Origin: Pelargonium nanum
Taxonomy: Eukaryota; Streptophyta; Magnoliopsida; Geraniales; Geraniaceae
Length of the DNA stretch: 27,540 nucleotides
Direction of reading: 5' to 3'
NCBI GenBank assembly: GCA_036897485.1
Contig: JAYMTF010000983.1
Span: forward strand, 1-27,540
Shown here: in pieces, positions 10,603 to 21,679 of the stretch
How the letters are laid out: every line of letters starts with the position of its first letter
How positions within the stretch are numbered: the first letter of the stretch is position 1
Program-made: the position numbers and the translations under genes
Notes under the pieces: generated by a model
Told to the model about the DNA's origin: nothing
What the model saw: the letters and a program-made list of their open reading frames with translations, nothing else
Database searches by the model: none

Positions 10603-13600
10603 CATCATCATCATCTAGGTATTCTTCTTCAGGCTCCAGGTTTTCAGCATCCTCGTAATTGTAGTCACCTTCATCAACCTGCTCATAATAATATTCCTCC
10701 CCATCCTCCCTCTGTTCATCGCCTACAAGTTCATCATCTTCAATCCCCCCATCTACAATCATCCCATCCTCAACCTCATGGTCACTTGCAACTATAAGTT
10801 GAGAAGACTCGCCACGAGCAACTTCAGTTTTCCCTTCTGTTCCAACATCCTCAGCAATCACTGGCTTGGATTCTTCCTTGCTGACGGTCTCTTCTTTGGA
10901 TGCAGAGGAACTAAAGCTCTGGGCCACTGGAATAGTGGAGTTTCCACTCAAGCTCTCCTTGGTTTTATTCTGATCTCTGTCTTCCTTATTTAGAGATGAA
11001 AATCCATTCTCAGAAGCTTCTGTTCTAGCTTGTCTCTTTCTCTTCATAATTTCACTAAGGGGCATCGGCCCATCAAACGAAAGATCACCTTCAGATTGTT
11101 GATGATCCTCTAGAGCTTTACGCTTTCTGAGGACATGCTGCTCCTTATTCTCAACATCCTTCACAACTTTCAACTCTGCAAGACGTTTTGGAGCTGCAAA
11201 ATTAGGGCGCAAGTCATCCATTATATCTCTTCTCATCCTTGGGCCCCCCCTAATATTTCTATCGTCCTTTCTGTTGAATTCCTCTTCCACCCTTCCTTTT
11301 ATTCTTTCCCGTAGCCTCCCTGAATGGGAGATCTGTGGCCTTCCAGGTGACAACCTGCCCCAACTCCGCCCCTTTTCCATCTCCCTTTCAGAAAGTGATT
11401 CAGTATCATTAACTGGAGATCTCCCCGGAAGCTTTATTCTACCTCGAAGACGACTACTTAGGGAGCTCTCATGGTGTGAATCTCTGCGTGAAGAACCTCG
11501 GTAGCTCCGCTCCTCTACATGGTTCTCTGGGACATGATCATGTGTGATCACCGATCTCAAGCCATTGACCCTCCTGTGCTTTGTTAAACGATATCGTAGA
11601 TCAGACTCTCCAATACGATCGGGGCTCGCAGCTTTTGGATACCCCCTTCTTTCCAGATGACCTGAACCCAAGGATATTCTCTCAGATGATGCCCTGCGAT
11701 GGTCCCGATCATATTGCCCTTGCACGCGGTCATATGAGTCATAGCCCCGTGTGTCACGAAACATTTCTCTGTCACCATCAGCATCTGCATCATAGTTATA
11801 GTCGTTTCCGTTCCTTCCTTCATGCCCTCTGGCCCTTCCATACTGATTTTCGCCACGATAGTACTCCGACTCTCCAAGTTCATCATCCACGAGAACATCA
11901 AAACCAGGAGAAGATTCCCTCAAATGCTCGTCAATATCCTTACCGGTGTGGTAACTTTGTTCATCTGACATGTAAGCCTGATGCGAGAGATTGGCATGGA
12001 CCATGGAGCTTCCATTGACAACAGGTGTAATGTTTGATGCTTTATATCGAGGGACCTCCTCATTCAACCCTGCAGGTGGAGCAGCATGCCGCTTATTTCC
12101 CTGATTATTTCTTGGAGGAACTGTGTCAACTTTTGGCCCAGCTTTAGGTTCATGAGGTACTTCAACAGTCTTTGTAATGTTAGCCGGCGGAATCTTCTGC
12201 TGTTGAGTACACTTTTCAAGAGCACCAAATGTCTTCTTCAGAGAGGGAGGTCCGGTAGGAAGGTTTGCAACTGTTACCTGTTGGGCTTTATTAATGGTAG
12301 GAACTGGACCATGCAAGAAAGCGCATCTGTCACCTTTTATGCAATACCCCTTTTGAAAGAAAATGCAAGGTACTACTGGTTTGCTGGAATTTGAAGGAGC
12401 AATGGAGTTGTAAGGAGCACCAGCACCATAAGGAGCACTGGAACCGTAAGGAGCTTGTGCTGCAGCTGGTACTGTCTGTGATGAGATGACAGAAGCACCG
12501 GCAGGAGCTACTGCTTGAGTTCCCAACAAACCATCAAGGGGCTGAAAAGAGAATATGAATAATCCATGTCAATATAGTAATATACGCCATAAGGATATAA
12601 AAAATTCCATCAAATGTCTTAAGTTAAGGCTAAACATATTTGCCAATTTGTTTTCAAAATATTCCACGTGCAAAAAAGGAAGATGAAAATTAGAAAATTC
12701 GCTAGGTTTAGCCTAGCCTAAAAAATATGAAAATGGTGTTTGAGGAAGATTAGGAAAAAAAAAAAAAAAAAACTTACAGGATGTCGAAACCCGCATTTTG
12801 GATTCAAGCAATTACCATTCAACCAGTAATAACAATCCCTTGGGTTAACCCGAGCATATTCACTATGACGATACTCACATTCACTTCCCTATGAACAAGA
12901 AGAAAAATGAACCTCATTAGTCACCACCAGGATCCAATCAACATTGATGGCATAGTTAATTAGCATACATGCAACAATACAGCAATGCAAACATACAATA
13001 CAGTGCATAATTTAGTTAGATTATTTGAACTACGACTAGTTTCCTTGTTCTACTAAAAATCAATTCTTATCCCAGTCCTAAATAACTTCCAAATGGATTA
13101 CAAAACAGCACAAACAAATAACCAACCAAGAGTTCAACTGCACAACAAACAATGGCAGGATACAACCTAAAACAATATCCAAACTTTAACAACTTTATCA
13201 AAAGCACTACATGTTTTGTGTGTGACTGTGTGAAGAAACCCTTCTAAAATTAATTAAAGTTTACTTTTTTACAATCAAATAATCAATTAAATTAGATAAG
13301 GATTCCTCACCGGAAAAAGAACCAAACCCACACTACCATACATGGAAACTAACATGAAGACAGCATAACTTGGAAAAATTAGTTTCTGTTGCACCCACAT
13401 AAATTACAACCTTGTTCTGCTCACTAAAAAGAGTGTGCATTCAAATTCACCTAGGATTTTACAACTATCATCACGAAATAGCAAATCAATTTGAGAAACA
13501 AACACCACGTCATTGTTTATTATAAATTCGCCTGCAACACTGACAAAATCTAAAATATGAAATCTACCCAGAAAACCCAATTATTCATAGAGCAGCTACA

Positions 13601-13874
13601 CCCAAATCAGAAACCCCAATTAAAATAACAAAGCGAATATAACAGCCGCAAGAGAACTTAGAGAGATTTTCACAAAAACCCTAGAATCAGAGAGATCGAG
13701 CAAGAGGGATAATCGGACCTTTTTGCAGGTTAGAGGGGAGGCAAGAAAGTAAACGCAATCAGTGTTCCCCTTCAAGGCCTCATCTTCAGCTGTGGGAGCT
13801 GGTTGTTGGTGATTGAGCTGGTCTTGTTCTTGAGGCTGGTGGTGTTGCTGTTGTTGTGTAGCCGCCGCAACCAT
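10562..13874 (-). CDS. CCCH zinc finger protein, Arabidopsis C3H17-like
   Basis: Complete gene with three exons, 13874-13719, 12888-12778 and 12541-10562 (TGA), all GT-AG and in phase, giving 748 aa. The start is the first ATG in frame; the open frame upstream has no earlier ATG. A Gln/His-rich N-terminus leads to three CCCH fingers: C40-X9-C50-X5-C56-X3-H60, C71-X7-C79-X4-C84-X3-H88 and C148-X7-C156-X5-C162-X3-H166. A long central region is rich in Arg, Ser, Asp and Glu (RGYDSYDR, RRDSHHESS) and may be disordered. The tail is very acidic (EEEYLDDDDGDD). I recall Arabidopsis C3H17 as a nuclear activator linked to salt tolerance and seed development. Finger order also resembles animal ZC3H11A of the mRNA export machinery, which would fit an RNA role; this is inference. 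Exon 3 carries an 18-bp coding repeat and its end is duplicated. Confidence 0.92.
12394..12465 (-). repeat. 18-bp coding repeat in the CCCH gene
   Basis: AAGGAGC recurs at 12394, 12412, 12430 and 12448, exactly 18 bp apart. On the minus strand this encodes four hexapeptides of the form A-P-Y/S-G/N-x-x (APYGSS, APYGAG, APYNSI, APSNSS), located just before the third zinc finger. The length keeps the frame, so copy number may vary between alleles. Confidence 0.8.
12755..12772 (-). repeat. T18 homopolymer beside a 5' splice site
   Basis: On the minus strand, intron 2 of the CCCH gene starts GTAAG and then runs directly into 18 T residues. U-rich sequence just inside plant introns aids splice-site recognition, but a run this long at this position is unusual and prone to slippage. 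Confidence 0.8.
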
Positions 13875-14479
13875 GGCCGTTTTCTTCTGAATCGCGAAGA
13901 AAGATGAATTCAAATTCCCAGATCGAGAAGCAGAGCGGAGCAAGAACCGATCCAAGAATCTGCAATATTTTGAATTAAAGTTCAAAATTCATTGGAGGAG
14001 AAGGGCTCGCTCAGCCGCCACGAACAAGATTGAGAATTTGGTTTAGAGAGGTAAAAGAAGAAAGAAGAAGATCGAGTGATTGGTATGTTATGACCTTAAA
14101 ACCCAACAGCAATCACAACAATACAATTTGTTGCGTTGCAGAGAGAAGAGGTGTGTGATTGAGATTTGAGATTTGAGATTGTGTGTTGTGTTATGTTGTG
14201 AGCAGATAGTTAGGCCCATCCCGGCCCAATTTATTTGTACAGGTGTCCGGTTTTCACTGGAGGAAAGTTTTTGCAGTTTTCTCCCAAGAAAAAATTGTTG
14301 GATCTGTTTGGATAAGAAAAAGAAGTGAACTTGAGAAGGGGTAAGGATGTTTGTTTCATGGTGGTGTGGTTAATGAAATACAAATAGGGATAGCTACAGA
14401 AAAGGGTACAAACAGTTGGAGGAGACCCTAAAAGAAATTGTCAATTTTTTTCTTTTTGTACAGTTGAATTGGTTTCTAT
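13875..14479. other. CCCH gene leader and promoter region
   Basis: Upstream DNA of the minus-strand CCCH gene. A pyrimidine tract ending in TTGCAG lies on the minus strand near 13950 and could be the acceptor of a leader intron. GAGATTT repeats occur at 14161-14178. No gene is seen. Confidence 0.45.
14212..14228 (-). promoter_or_regulatory. Two Site II elements upstream of the CCCH gene
   Basis: GGCCCA occurs at 14213-14218 and 14223-14228 (TGGGCC on the minus strand), the first within AGGCCCAT. They lie about 340-355 bp upstream of the start codon. Paired Site II elements are bound by TCP factors and mark genes active in dividing cells. This fits a broadly expressed nuclear protein, but the sequence does not prove use. 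Confidence 0.5.
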
Positions 14480-14639
14480 GAGCCTCTTCTGCTATAGATT
14501 CTCTATTATCTCTCTTCCGTCCACCCGTAAAGTTATAACATGAGTGGGTTTCTCCTATCATCCCACCTAAGGAATGAGCTCATCTATCTTCTTATATCGG
14601 TCCGCCCGCAAAAGTTAAAATGAGAATGAAATAAACTCT

Positions 14640-14800
14640 CTATCTATCTCTCATCGGTTCACATGCAAAGTTATAACGGACTTACACGTGAGGAGACGTG
14701 TTAGAATATAATAATAGAAGAATAAATGATGACTTCAACTGTCAGTTTGAGGTTTTATTTGAGTTAGTTATCTTACATAAATATATAAAGTCAAACTTGT
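14640..14800 (+). mobile_element. Possible LTR-related remnant
   Basis: The stretch beginning TGTTAGAATATAATAATAG at 14699 resembles the TGTTRGAATAT starts I know from plant Ty1/copia-type LTRs. It ends near TTAGTTATCTTACAT, and it sits just before copia coding remnants on the same strand. No second LTR or target-site duplication was found, so the boundaries are guesses. Confidence 0.35.
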
Positions 14801-14879
14801 TGCAAAATGTTAAACTCGGAGATATAGTAATAGTTATAAGAAAACAACCTCTCAAATTTTAAAGAAAAACTCCTTAAGA

Positions 14880-15295
14880 ATTTTATTTACACCTTAGTGA
14901 CTCGTTACAATTTAATCTTCATCACATGGATGTTAAAAAAAAAATCTTCCCCAATGGTAATTTAGATAAAAATATTTATATAGACCAACTTGAGTGTTTC
15001 AAAACTTCATGTAAATTAAATGTTGTGGAGACTGAAATCAATATATAGACTAGAACAAATTTCTAGTAAAGATTGTACAGTAAGTTTAGTAATATCATTA
15101 CGTCATACGATTTTGTAGAGAAAATTGTGTATCGTTGCATTTATATGAAGGTCCTTGGGAATAAATTCATAGTAGTAATATTATACGTTAACGATATATT
15201 CTTCCAACAAAGGATAAAGAATTGTTACATGATGTTAACTATTTTCTCAAACAATTTTGAAATGAAAGATATAAAAATGTTTCGCTAGAGTCAAC
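14880..15295 (+). pseudogene. Decayed Ty1/copia reverse transcriptase remnant
   Basis: Translation in shifting frames shows LVTRYNL, then HMDVKK, NGNLDKNIYIDQ, and from 15073 YSKFSNIITSYDF, RCIYMKV, FIVVILYVNDI and NNFEMKD. This is the order of the copia reverse transcriptase. The catalytic YVDD motif reads YVND, at least one frameshift lies near 14925 and in-frame stops lie near 15050-15070. The element is inactive. No integrase or gag part was recognised. Confidence 0.8.
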
Positions 15296-16768
15296 CTCAC
15301 TTTCATTTATTACATCTCTTCTATGCGTAACTTGAACGGTTAAGATATTAAGGGCATTTTTCCTTCTTTTCAATTGATTCGATCAATTACCAATAGTGGT
15401 AATGTACACAACTACACACAGAGGATTAATCAAATTACATTATAGACACTTCTTTATAAGAGGTCATAAGTTCAAATACTATTTGATGTTCAAGAAGAAT
15501 TTTATATATATATGTATATATAGAAGAGATGTCTCTTTTGTGTATATAACACTTTAAATAAGTTCTTTATTTTTAACAATTGTCTCATACTTGAAAACCA
15601 AAAATGAACTAGCTTCTCTTATTTGAGAAGAGATTCAAATAATAAAAAACAACCTATTATATTACAGTATTACTCAATTGCCTAATGAATCTTCATTCAA
15701 ACCAAACTTTCAAAAATAACTACAACTTGTTAGTTGTTATAGACATTAGACACCACTTGCATGTTTTTGTCTGGTTTTTGACAAGATCCACTTTATGTTG
15801 AACCAAGGGAAAAGCAAAATGCCAAACTGAAACTTCAAAACTAAGGCCCTTTGTTCAAGCCTAAACTATCAATAAACTAAACCTTCAGGCAAAGGTTAAG
15901 GACCACCAAATCTATTGGGCTGAACCCATTTTCAAGAGAGCATCCTTTTGAATTTTAGGGTTTTGTAAGGTGGTCCAACTCCAACCCTTTCTATTTGTTT
16001 TTTTGGTTGGGGTTCACTCTTCACATGAAACTGAATATGGCAAAGAAACAAATAGTAAAACCATGCACTATGAAAATAACAGTAATGCCATCAAACACAA
16101 GTCTCTGTCTCACTCATCTTTTGGGGTCCCAGCAGTGATCACAAGGTGCAAGAAACTGCAAGCATGCAGCACAGGCAACCTAGTAACCAGTCAATTAAAA
16201 AAAAACAGCCTAATCATAGCAATATCTACCACAACATCAACCAATTATGGTCAATCTGATTCTTCTCATACTAAGTACTATAATGTTGTCTTCACAACTA
16301 ACTCTGGAATGTCTGTTACTATTCACATGTGATGATGATGCCAAGTTTGGGTACAAAGCATCTTAAAGCTAATGGCATCAAATAGGAAATAAAGACCAAA
16401 ACATCATAACTTCATGCTTTGTAAATGGAATACATACATGCCTTACAAAACATTTTCACTGAACTTCATGTGATGTAATAGATTCATACATGTTCAGCTT
16501 CAATGAGTTCGATCATGGTGGATAAAACCCAGTTTCCATGCTACAAGATACAGCCTACAACAATACATTAATTCAAAACAAAGCTTCTAGGGCTTCGAGC
16601 TTAGTTCTTAACAAGCTTAGTGTGCCTTAGTCCTCGGTAGAAGGACAAAGCATGACAACAATTTACGCTAGGGAGTTACAGGTGAGAAGTTAGTAAGGGT
16701 CTCTATCTGTTTTGTCATTACCCACACAGGTTGCTAAGGCAATTGACAAGGAGATAAAATCGAGGAAA
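15296..16768. other. RLK 3' flank, no gene seen
   Basis: AT-rich intergenic DNA. The part nearest 16768 includes the 3' untranslated region of the minus-strand receptor kinase. The 120-codon open frame at 15970-16332 matches no family and is low in complexity, so I do not annotate it as a gene. Confidence 0.5.
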
Positions 16769-19692
16769 TCAAAGACAGCTACTAAAGTTACCTATTTCTT
16801 GAATAACCGTTTCCATGGATGGCCTCTCCATTGGAGCCTCGTGGGTACAGATTAGAGCGATCTTTGCAAGCTTAGCTGCTTCGTATTCAAAGAACCTTCC
16901 ATGGAGATGTGGGTCGATGAAGTCCTGGAATCTGCACGACTCAGCGCCAAGCCTCATTGAGCTGGTGACCTTCCGCTTCCCTGAAAGGACTTGAAACACA
17001 AGAACCCCAAATGCATAAACATCGCTTTTTTCTGTGAACCGGCCATTGTACTCTGGAGCTAGGTAACCCATGGCAGCACTGGCCTTGAGCGCCGAGAAGA
17101 CAATGTCATTGGTAAGAAGGTTGTGCAGGCCAGACTCAGCAAGTAATGGGTTAAATCGCTGGTCAATGAGCACCTTTTTTGCTGATATGTTTTGATGAAC
17201 CAGGGCAGGTTTGTTAATCTTGTACCCATGAAGAAATGATATACCTGATTAGGAGAAAGAACAAACCTAATTAGCTTAGACAAATGCAAAATGCCAGACA
17301 AGTATGCATCTCATTCATCACATCACTTGCCAACATTCAATTTTCACGACTTATGTTTATGTTTTGATCATTGTTTAAACTATGTTATCTCCCAAGAAAC
17401 AAATTAACATGTAATTGTATTATAATAATAACATAACAAGAAAAAAGGGCCAACCTTTGGCAATGCCTTTCACGATAGAAACTCTTGTGGACCATTCAAG
17501 AACATGGCCTTCACCATCCTTCACATCAAGATACTGCAGCAAATTTCCATTTGGCACAAAATCATAGATGAGAAAGCACTCTCCACGACCCCTCGAACAA
17601 CAGAACCCTCTCAACCTCACTAAGTTTTCATGCCTTAACGAGGTTAAACTGTTCAATCCCTTCAAGAACTCGGCTTCCTCCGACTTGCAGCTACTTTTGG
17701 TCATGCTTTTAATGGCCACAGCAGATCCATCTCTTAAAATTCCTTTATAGGTGGCAGAGAAGTTACTCTTACCCAACAAATTTGCTTCTGAGAAGTATTG
17801 TGTAGCCGTCTCCACCTCTTCCAAATTGAACCTAAAGCTCTGCAAAACTTCTTGGGTGAAGACACTGAGCTTGCGCCCATCAGCCAAAGGGTCCCATCCA
17901 TGGGAATACTCAAGGCTAATTAGAGGAGAGCCCCTCTTCCTTTGAAAGTCCTTGGTCTGGTCAGTACTGAGCCGGCTGTCCGAAACATTGAATGAAGTGG
18001 CAAGCTTCTGTTTCCGGCGACGATATTGTGTGAAGGCAACAACTCCAATCACTATCAATGCGATTGATATAACAATAGTGCCAAGAGCAGCAGACGCTTG
18101 ACGGGATCTAGACTTATTTGTGCAATGAGTTTGGTTGCAAGCAACCAGCACATTTGCAGTTTGGGGAATGTCTCTTGGTCCATAAGCTTCAGGTCTTCTA
18201 GGATCAACAAGATCTTCAGCATTGCAAGTTTGCAAGGACATAAAATCAACTCCACATAACCTTAGATTGTTATCATACTGAAACCCCTCATTCAATCTCT
18301 TCAAAGCTGCATCAAAATGCAAAAACAAAATCAGACCCAAATTGGCTTCAATCTCTTGTACACTAAGGAATAGAAGCAAAGTAAATAAAAATGAAATGAC
18401 AGTGAAAAAAAACATGATTACCAGGAGGTACATTGCCAGAGAGAGTATTGTTCCTGACATCTAAAACTTCCAGCAAAGGAGCATCAGCTAGCTTTGTGGG
18501 GATTGAACCAAAGAGGCCATTGAAGCTCAAATCAAGCCTCATTAACATACCCAAATCTCCTAAACTGGCAGGGATTGCCCCGGTGAGTCGATTGGACTGG
18601 AGAGCAAGAACACTTAGCTTCCTCAGAGATCCAAGCTGTCTGGGTATGCTTCCTGTGAGCTGATTATAACACAGCTGCAGAACTGCAAAGAAAAGCAATA
18701 CAAAGTTAGGAACTTTTCAGAGAAAACTCATATGAGCAATGTAAAATAAGTGAACAAACTTTATTTTTTTCCTATTCATGCTGTTCTGCATCTAATCTGA
18801 GACATAACCCATCTGAAGGAAAATGCATAACCTTCTTGTTTGGTTATAGAGAAAACTTAAGAAAAACAATATATTGGTATGAGCTTTAATTGGTCTTGGT
18901 TTCCAAAAGATGAAACATTTATGAGAATTACTAGTATTGAGCATACTTAAGAAGAAGCTCAGACATTTACTAATGTTCATAAATTTTCTCAGCAACCAAA
19001 CATGGCAAAAAGATCTACCCTCCCATCACTATCACATTTAAAACAACAGCTCAACCTTAGAGACAGAACATATTAGCAAAACAAGAAAAGTCCACAAGTA
19101 ATCCAACGAAAACACACGCACACGACATTTTAACCTGGGAACAAAACACTAAATTAAACAAATCAAAGTTCAAATCTTTCACCAACAACACATCAATTTG
19201 AGTCTAAAAAACAACATAACAACAAAATCTGAAATCTTTGAACAAAACTCAACACTAACCTTGCAAGTTCTCCATATTAGCAAGCTCAGAAGGTATTTCC
19301 CCGGAAAGATTGTTGACATTGAGATACAAATCACTGAGCTCCGTCAAGTTCCCAATCTCTCTCGGTAACTCCCCGGACAGAGCATTGTAATGCAAGTACA
19401 AACCCGTCAGGTGCTTCAGCTCCGCAACCGCCGGAGAAAGCTTTCCGGTGAGCCCTTTGCCTTGCAACGAAATGTTAGCCACTTGACCCTTGTCGTTGCA
19501 GGCTAAGCCTTCGAATGAGCCACCGCAGGGGTCGGCATTGGCGGTCCATGATGTGAGGTAGTGGTCTTCAGGGTCTAAAGCAGCCTTGATGTCCAAGATA
19601 GCGCTAAGCTCTGAAGTTGCAGAGACCCATGTTGGGTTTGTAACAAGATCAAGAACAAGAATGAGAGAGAGCACAGATGCTGCAAAACCCAT
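16769..19692 (-). CDS. LRR receptor-like kinase with predicted pseudokinase domain (At5g51560-like)
   Basis: Complete gene with four exons, 19692-19260, 18682-18422, 18306-17455 and 17244-16769 (TGA), all GT-AG and in phase, giving 673 aa. Residues 1-25 are a signal peptide. An LRRNT cap has the Cys pair in DPCGGSFEGLAC. About seven LRRs cover residues 71-235, followed by a Cys-containing juxtamembrane part, one membrane segment (about 303-324) and the stop-transfer YRRRK. The kinase domain spans about 402-668. Lys431 of VAIK is present, and APE and the final Arg of MERPS are kept. The glycine loop is LGKSNFSATYKG, without GxGxxG; the catalytic HRD is HQN (532-534), losing the Asp; DFG is ESG (552-554). 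It should sit in the plasma membrane and signal by scaffolding or partner kinases. It looks closest to At5g51560. The ligand is unknown. Confidence 0.95.
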
Positions 19693-21210
19693 GTTTGGTT
19701 TGGTTTAGTTTGGTTCTTGAGCTTGTTTGTGGTGTAGAGACAAAATGGTGAGCTCTGGCTTCTCTAGTTCTTGAGCTACAATCTCAGTAAATAGGACATA
19801 AGCACCAGCAAGAAGAAAAAAAGTGAGCTATTTTCACTCATGAACCAAGAGAAGATGGTTATTACTAGCTATTTGTGTTTGTGCCTCTGGTTTGTTCATT
19901 AAAAAGGGTATAAAATGAGATGATTTGTAAAGTGGCTTATGAGGGAGCATGAGGGTTGATGGAGGGTCGGTTGCATGTGATCACCAACACATTGTTTTGT
20001 GAGGGAAAGAAAGTACCGTGTGGATTGTGATTGATCAATGTATATCCTCCACATTCTCTAATCTCTATTCTCTACTACAAAGTTTTGATTTGATCAAAAG
20101 TGCAAGGGAAATGTGTTGTTACTATTACCATATTTGAATATTTCATCACAATCATTTATCCATGTGATTAGTGTCATTATTGGATTTCAGGCAATGAAAT
20201 TTAAACTGAGGTCATGCAAGTTAGGAACATAAAACATATACTAGTCAATAGTAGTTCATTTTTTGTCTTGAGGTTTTTGAAGCGACTCCGCGATCAACAC
20301 AGAATCAGAACTTTTAAGTCATATCACGCTCAGACTAATCCTCATTCGAGCGACCACAAGAGCAGCAAACCTTTCTCTACCAAGTTTTAACACAGCTGCA
20401 TTTATTAAAACTCGAGCTTTTGAGACCTCATGCTATATAGTTCATTTTTGTTTATATAGTTGTGAACTTTGAGAAAAATTTAAGATGTTTAGCTAAGAAA
20501 TGTAAATGTTGATTAGTGGTAATGGTTATTGGTTAGGGGTTACTAGTCCAATCAGCAATGGATAGAAGATTGGTGACAGTGAGGAAGAATTCAAAATTCA
20601 AAAAACAAACAAGAGATTAGAGACAGAGAGAGATCTGGGCTCTGATATTTAAGACATGACAGGTGTCTATGGCTGAGCTGATTGGCTCAGAACACAAAAA
20701 GTCAAGAGAGACATATTTGAATCAAGTGTGGTGCTGCACATTGTAGCTACCATGATCTTCAAATACTATTTTTTAGAGTAATAAATGGGTTTGAACTTTG
20801 AAGTGGGTTGCGTGTTGGTGTTATGTGAAACCGAGGTGGAGGTGCGAAACCGAGGTGGTGGTGGTGGTGGTGAGGTGGTTCCTTTGGCAATTGGCATTGG
20901 GCGTCTACTTTTTAGCTACACTTTAATTCTCTGAGGGAGTTTCAGTTTCTGACACCTCCACTCTACTGCCTCTTCTGTCCTCTGTCTTGACCCAATGTCT
21001 CCTTCCATTTACTCCCTTTCCAATTTTACCAAACTGCCCTCCTCCGTGCCCCTTATTCTCCAACCTCCTCTTAATTATTGTATTTCTAACTCTCCCCACT
21101 CCTTGGGTCTAATTTAGCTATACTATCTCTTACTTCTAATTAGGTGAATTAACAAAGTCCTTGTAATTATGTTTCATAATCTACTTTCTGGGACTCGAAG
21201 TACACCGCTC
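19693..21210. other. RLK upstream region
   Basis: This is the promoter side of the minus-strand receptor kinase. I see no coding region. A GGT microsatellite lies at 20855-20869, next to a 19-bp direct repeat (GAAACCGAGGTGG at 20828 and 20847). A C/T-rich stretch runs from about 20930 to 21110. I could not place a TATA box with confidence. Confidence 0.45.
20828..20878. repeat. GGT microsatellite with 19-bp direct repeat
   Basis: GAAACCGAGGTGG occurs twice 19 bp apart, the second copy running into a GGT repeat. It is simple sequence in the intergenic region. Confidence 0.7.
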
Positions 21211-21213
21211 TAG

Positions 21214-21513
21214 AGAGAACTCTAAAGAGAAAAAGTAGATAACGAAACTCTGAATATATGCGATAGTATTCTTATTTTATCAATGATGAAATATTTATAT
21301 TTACAAACAAAGTTTACCGTTTGTCATGATATAGTTGGTGGTTAGTGACGTGGTGGTCCACTTTGGAGCTTATTTGAGTGTTTTAGTTTATAGTTTCCAA
21401 GCGCATCATTTGCAGGCGCCGGGTGAATTATAAAGTTCATGTTTGTCCTTTAAGATTTATAAGTGGAGCCCATAAGCGCACCTACCGATTTGAGTAACGT
21501 TTTAGAGTTCTCT
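21214..21513. repeat. 13-bp perfect inverted repeat bounding 300 bp
   Basis: AGAGAACTCTAAA at 21214-21226 is the exact reverse complement of TTTAGAGTTCTCT at 21501-21513. The right arm extends to TTTAGAGTTCTCTAAA, itself almost a palindrome. The right arm ends 18 bp before the first tandem array. It may mark the ends of a small element or may be chance in AT-rich DNA. Confidence 0.5.
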
Positions 21514-21530
21514 AAAAATGGTGTGCCTTT

Positions 21531-21672
21531 GAGGTGATTCGGAAGACTTAGAGTCTTGGAGGCAACCCAATAAGTCAGAGATCATGGAGGTGACTCGATA
21601 AGATGGAAGGTATTGGAGATGATCAGGCGAAGAGCGAAACCTTGGATATGACCCGACGGGATGGAAACCTTG
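21531..21672. repeat. Tandem array 1: five copies of a 28-29 bp unit
   Basis: Units start at 21531, 21559, 21587, 21616 and 21645, each opening with a form of GAGGTGACTCGATAAG and closing near CTTG or CATG. The copies are diverged, so the array is old. The open frame across it (minus strand) is a by-product of the repeats. Confidence 0.8.
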
Positions 21673-21679
21673 AATGGAT

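Noticed and set aside
11581..12018. 145-codon open frame on the plus strand inside the CCCH gene
   Set aside because: It lies antisense to a well-supported exon, uses rare and His-rich peptide sequence, and is explained by the codon bias of the Arg/Asp-rich region on the other strand.
15970..16332. 120-codon open frame on the plus strand
   Set aside because: Asn/Thr/Ser-rich, low complexity, no homology recognised, and lies in the RLK 3' flank.
20636..20652. GGGCTCTGATATTTAAG resembles the complement of a tRNA-iMet primer-binding site
   Set aside because: The match covers only nine bases of the usual site and has no LTR end beside it.
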